A DNA stretch of 8,578 nt from Muribaculaceae bacterium (GTDB taxonomy: Bacteria; Bacteroidota; Bacteroidia; Bacteroidales; Muribaculaceae), in assembly GCA_016287065.1 (NCBI GenBank), contig JAEEVB010000096.1, forward strand, positions 1 through 8,578, in the 5' to 3' direction. The notes below the pieces were generated by a model. The model did no database searches and had not been told where the DNA came from. It saw nothing but the letters and a program-made list of their open reading frames with translations. Each line of letters starts with the position of its first letter. The stretch's first letter is position 1. This document shows positions 5,912 through 8,578 of this stretch, piece by piece. The position numbers were made by a program, and so were the translations under genes.

Positions 5912-7099
5912 ATGGACCCGCAACAACTGCAATTCGGCACCATATACTATGCCATTAACCCCCTTTCAAGCCTGAATGTCTTTTCTGAAGGCTCTGTAAG
6001 AGTTGGTATGCTCAGTGAGTATCTTCGAGGCGGCAACAACACTCAACCTCACCCCGATTACAACATCATCCAAATCGATTGGGATGAAGTTCCGGTTGAA
6101 TACCACAAATACGAAGCAGTCATCTTCGCCAAGCGATTCAACATAGGTAATATCGATAATGAGGCATATGTTAGATTTCTCCTGTCACATGATTGGAACT
6201 ATATGAGTTCTGGAGAGCTTGTCGACTACATCAACAAGTTCTTCCTTGCTGTTTCCGATGTTACTGACACCAACAGCGGCGATCTCATCATCACCCCCGA
6301 GCCCAATATCTTATACAGCGTTTCTGAAGCACAGGAAGTCAGTGACGCATCTGCTGAAGAGTGCAAACTTGACATGCAGGTATCTTATCATTTGCCCAAG
6401 AAGGCCATGGCTAAAAAAAGCCAGACAAAATTCTCTCGATGGCTAAAATTTAATAAAAAACCAGGAAATCTCTTAGATGAAACTGATGAAGCGAGCAAAC
6501 CTGCAGCCCAGCCCGACATTCTCACCCAAAATGAGCAAAAAGAACTATTTGACATCGATCGCGAACAGCGACGAGCCCTCGAAGAACTCAAGCAGGCGGT
6601 GCTCAACTATGTGCTCACTTATCACACCGACCCATCAAAAATCATTCAGGAGCACATCAGCGGCAAGTTTATCGTAGCCCCCGACAAACTCAGTCCCATC
6701 GTTGTCAATAGCAATACCGACATCGTGCTGCCACACTACGACGAGCTCAACGTGAAAATGCCCGCCCTGCACAAGGCTATCTACATTCTATTCCTCTGTC
6801 ATCACAACGACGGCATCGTGCTCAAGGACTTCGACCATTACCGCAACGAACTCATGAATATCTACTCGGTAGTCATGCCTGGGCGCGACGAGCATCTGGC
6901 TCAGGTAACCATCGACAACCTTTGCAATCCGCTCAACAACACGCTGAGCGAATACATCTCCAAAATCAACAGGCGTTTCAAAATGGTCATCAAAAAGCAG
7001 GACATTGCCGAGCACTACTGCATTAAGGGCAAGAGAGGAGAAGCCTACAGGGTCAACATCTCACCCGAGTTGCTATCCCTCCCCTCATGGATATCATAA
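5912..7099 (+). CDS. Protein of unknown function with conserved-looking C-terminal domain
   Basis: I cannot assign a function to this 395-residue protein. It has no signal peptide or membrane segment. Visible parts: an N-terminal domain (about 1-115: FGTIYYAINPLSSL, then YNIIQIDWDEV and EAVIFAKRFNIG); a linker, including a basic stretch at 163-183 (KKAMAKKSQTKFSRWLKFNKK); a charged helix at about 206-235 (EQKELFDIDREQRRALEELK); and a C-terminal domain at about 270-390 (LPALHKAIYILFL-like helix, YRNELMNIYSVV, then EHYCIKGKRGEAYRVNISPELL). From memory, similar C-terminal domains recur at the ends of otherwise different hypothetical proteins of Bacteroidota; helix-rich with a final beta-hairpin, it could be a winged-helix-like module, but this is conjecture. 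Base composition changes inside the gene: about 32% GC at 6421-6480 against about 52% at 6661-6720. The ATG at 5912 has no strong ribosome site, as is usual here. It has its own promoter and is probably a single-gene unit. Confidence 0.8.
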   Translation: MDPQQLQFGTIYYAINPLSSLNVFSEGSVRVGMLSEYLRGGNNTQPHPDYNIIQIDWDEVPVEYHKYEAVIFAKRFNIGNIDNEAYVRFLLSHDWNYMSSGELVDYINKFFLAVSDVTDTNSGDLIITPEPNILYSVSEAQEVSDASAEECKLDMQVSYHLPKKAMAKKSQTKFSRWLKFNKKPGNLLDETDEASKPAAQPDILTQNEQKELFDIDREQRRALEELKQAVLNYVLTYHTDPSKIIQEHISGKFIVAPDKLSPIVVNSNTDIVLPHYDELNVKMPALHKAIYILFLCHHNDGIVLKDFDHYRNELMNIYSVVMPGRDEHLAQVTIDNLCNPLNNTLSEYISKINRRFKMVIKKQDIAEHYCIKGKRGEAYRVNISPELLSLPSWIS

Positions 7100-7130
7100 T
7101 TCACACTCAAAATTCCACTTTTTCCCCGTT

Positions 7131-7157
7131 TTCCCAAAATTCCCAAGATTCCCAAAA
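7131..7157. repeat. Three tandem 9-mers TTCCCAARA
   Basis: TTCCCAAAA (7131-7139), TTCCCAAGA (7140-7148) and TTCCCAAAA (7149-7157) follow one another without gaps. They lie in a C-rich, G-poor spacer after the unknown gene, where no hairpin terminator is present: 7100-7178 holds 23 C and 3 G. Such composition would suit Rho loading on the plus-strand transcript, but that is inference. Confidence 0.6.
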
Positions 7158-7196
7158 GAATCATTTATCCAAAAAATTGCTTGGATTTTCTCATAC

Positions 7197-7206
7197 TGAC
7201 GCATTT
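7197..7206 (+). promoter_or_regulatory. Decamer TGACGCATTT upstream of a -7 box (copy 2)
   Basis: Exact copy of the decamer at 5835-5844, here 4 nt upstream of the gmd -7 box. The two flanks are otherwise different, so this is not simply a duplicated promoter. Confidence 0.4.
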
Positions 7207-7210
7207 TTCG

Positions 7211-7218
7211 TATCTTTG
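7211..7218 (+). promoter_or_regulatory. Promoter -7 box of gmd-fcl
   Basis: TATCTTTG, followed by CA, is an exact and very typical TAnnTTTG box. It predicts transcription from about 7225 and a leader of about 20 nt before the gmd ATG. The -33 region is T-rich (TTTTC near 7186-7190) without a canonical TTTG. Confidence 0.7.
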
Positions 7219-7244
7219 CATTTTACAAGAAATTCATCAGCATT

Positions 7245-8312
7245 ATGAACGACAATAATCAGAAGGTGGCCCTCATCACGGGCATCACAGGACAGGATGG
7301 CAGTTACCTCGCCGAGTTCCTGCTCGAGAAAGGCTATGAAGTGCATGGCATCATTCGCCGCAGCAGCAGTTTCAACACTGGCCGCATCGAGCACCTCTAC
7401 CTCGACGAGTGGGTGCGCGACATGAAGCAGAAGCGGCTCATCAACCTGCACTACGGCGACATGACCGACTCCAGTTCGCTCATTCGACTCATCATGGAGG
7501 TCAAACCCGACGAAATCTACAATCTCGCCGCTCAGAGCCATGTGAAAGTTTCGTTTGAGGTGCCTGAATACACGGCCGAGACCGACGCTGTGGGCACTCT
7601 GCGTCTGCTCGAGGGTGTGCGCATTGCCGGCCGAGCCCATTGCACCCGCATTTATCAGGCCAGCACCAGCGAACTCTATGGCAAGGTGCAGGAGGTGCCA
7701 CAGAACGAAAACACACCTTTCTACCCCCGAAGCCCCTATGCTGCTGCCAAACTCTATGCCTACTGGATCATGCGCAACTACCGTGAGGCCTATGGCATGT
7801 ATTGCGCTAATGGCATTCTTTTCAACCATGAGAGTGAGCGACGAGGCGAGACCTTCGTGACCCGCAAGATCACCCTTGCCGCTGCACGCATTGCCCACGG
7901 CAAGCAAGACAAGCTCTACTTGGGCAACCTCAATGCCAAGCGCGACTGGGGTTATGCCCGCGACTATGTCGAGTGCATGTGGCTCATTCTTCAGCAGCCT
8001 GAGCCCGACGACTTCGTGGTTGCTACTGGCGAATATCACACCGTGCGCGAATTCTGCACGCTCGCCTTCAAGCATGCCGGCATCAACCTGCAGTGGCAGG
8101 GCGAGGGCATCGACGAGAAAGGCATCGATACTGCCACCGGCAAGGTGCTCGTAGAGGTTGATCCGAAATATTTCCGTCCCACCGAGGTCGAGCAATTGCT
8201 GGGCGACCCCGCCAAGGCCAAGGAAAAGCTGGGATGGAATCCACGACAGACCTCGTTCGAGCAACTGGTGAAGATTATGGTCGATGCCGACATGAAACAA
8301 GTCGCACAATAA
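7245..8312 (+). CDS. gmd: GDP-mannose 4,6-dehydratase
   Basis: This cytoplasmic NADP-dependent short-chain dehydrogenase/reductase converts GDP-D-mannose to GDP-4-keto-6-deoxy-D-mannose, the first committed step towards GDP-L-fucose. At 355 residues it has the usual length. The Rossmann glycine motif is GITGQDG (13-19), and [15 protein letters not shown] (38-52) is the typical NADP-phosphate-binding stretch. Catalytic residues are T141 and E143 in QASTSELYG, and Y165-x3-K169 in PRSPYAAAK; they sit nine positions later than the corresponding residues of the E. coli enzyme (T132, E134, Y156, K160). [17 protein letters not shown] (194-210) and the [14 protein letters not shown] segment (233-246) are further family signatures. 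The ATG lies about 20 nt after the predicted start of transcription. The fcl gene begins 13 nt after the stop, so the two form an operon. All key residues are intact. Confidence 0.98.
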   Translation: MNDNNQKVALITGITGQDGSYLAEFLLEKGYEVHGIIRRSSSFNTGRIEHLYLDEWVRDMKQKRLINLHYGDMTDSSSLIRLIMEVKPDEIYNLAAQSHVKVSFEVPEYTAETDAVGTLRLLEGVRIAGRAHCTRIYQASTSELYGKVQEVPQNENTPFYPRSPYAAAKLYAYWIMRNYREAYGMYCANGILFNHESERRGETFVTRKITLAAARIAHGKQDKLYLGNLNAKRDWGYARDYVECMWLILQQPEPDDFVVATGEYHTVREFCTLAFKHAGINLQWQGEGIDEKGIDTATGKVLVEVDPKYFRPTEVEQLLGDPAKAKEKLGWNPRQTSFEQLVKIMVDADMKQVAQ

Positions 8313-8325
8313 TATTGTACACATC

Positions 8326-8578
8326 ATGAACAAAGACAGCAAAATATATGTAGCCGGCCATCGCGGACTCGTCGGTTCAGCCATTTGGAACAACCTGCTC
8401 AAGAAAGGTTACACCAACCTGGTGGGACGCACCCATGCCGAACTCGACCTCATGGATGCCGTTGCAGTCAAGCAGTTCTTCGACGAGGAACAGCCCGAGT
8501 ATGTGGTCCTCGCTGCGGCTCATGTGGGGGGCATCATGGCCAATCTCAAATACCGAGCCGACTTCATCTACCAGAACT
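8326..8578 (+). CDS. fcl: GDP-L-fucose synthase, N-terminal part (cut by the window end)
   Basis: The first 84 codons are visible, running off the window with no stop. The enzyme (also called WcaG) is a bifunctional NADPH-dependent epimerase and reductase that turns GDP-4-keto-6-deoxy-mannose into GDP-L-fucose, completing the pathway begun by gmd. The product starts MNKDSKIYVAGHRGLVGSAI; the nucleotide-binding motif GHRGLVG is at 11-17, followed by the family segments AELDLMD (38-44) and VVLAAAHVGGIMANLKYRAD (60-79). Family members are about 310-360 residues, so about three quarters is missing; the catalytic Ser-Tyr-Lys lie beyond the edge. The ATG is 13 nt after the gmd stop codon, consistent with co-transcription. 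Confidence 0.95.
   Translation, partial: MNKDSKIYVAGHRGLVGSAIWNNLLKKGYTNLVGRTHAELDLMDAVAVKQFFDEEQPEYVVLAAAHVGGIMANLKYRADFIYQN

Noticed and set aside
5125..7099. VWA gene and unknown gene as a two-gene functional system
   Set aside because: They are neighbours on one strand, but a strong terminator and a separate promoter lie between them, and nothing in either sequence points to interaction. Kept only as a possibility for neighbourhood comparison.
7191..8402. Long open frame of about 400 codons on the minus strand
   Set aside because: It lies wholly over gmd and the start of fcl, which have all family motifs. Its translation has no recognisable motif, and long antisense frames are expected opposite genes with this codon use.

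Overview
The window looks like chromosomal DNA of a Bacteroidota bacterium, most likely order Bacteroidales (Prevotella/Muribaculaceae-like). The grounds are four promoter candidates matching the Bacteroidota -7 box TAnnTTTG, A-rich starts without strong Shine-Dalgarno sequences, protein families typical of the order, and moderately GC-rich genes separated by AT-rich spacers. Species cannot be fixed from sequence reading alone.

Layout: (1) positions 3-3197, plus strand, hold the C-terminal 1064 residues of a large alpha-2-macroglobulin-like protein whose thioester motif appears to be lost. It ends at a clear intrinsic terminator, followed by a 140-nt stretch with no G on the plus strand that contains degenerate TACTAC/TTCACTA-type repeats. 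(2) A two-gene minus-strand operon, 4950 to 3375, encodes an exported DUF3089-like alpha/beta hydrolase and then a Nudix hydrolase of the ADP-ribose pyrophosphatase type. (3) A divergent promoter region with a 14-bp palindrome leads to a plus-strand von Willebrand factor A (VWA) domain protein with an intact MIDAS motif (5125-5802). (4) A 395-residue protein of unknown function (5912-7099) follows, under its own promoter; the terminator of the VWA gene lies inside its leader. (5) gmd (7245-8312) and the start of fcl (8326 to the window edge) form the de novo GDP-L-fucose pathway: GDP-mannose to the 4-keto-6-deoxy intermediate to GDP-L-fucose, used in Bacteroidales for capsule, O-antigen and glycoprotein fucosylation.

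The genes do not form one obvious system. gmd and fcl are clearly a pathway operon, and the hydrolase and Nudix genes are probably co-transcribed. The VWA gene and the unknown gene each have their own promoter. No tRNA, rRNA, CRISPR array, insertion sequence or phage gene was seen. The most interesting points are the degenerate thioester site, the G-free tract after the first terminator, a decamer shared by two promoters, the terminator nested in a leader, and the mosaic unknown protein.
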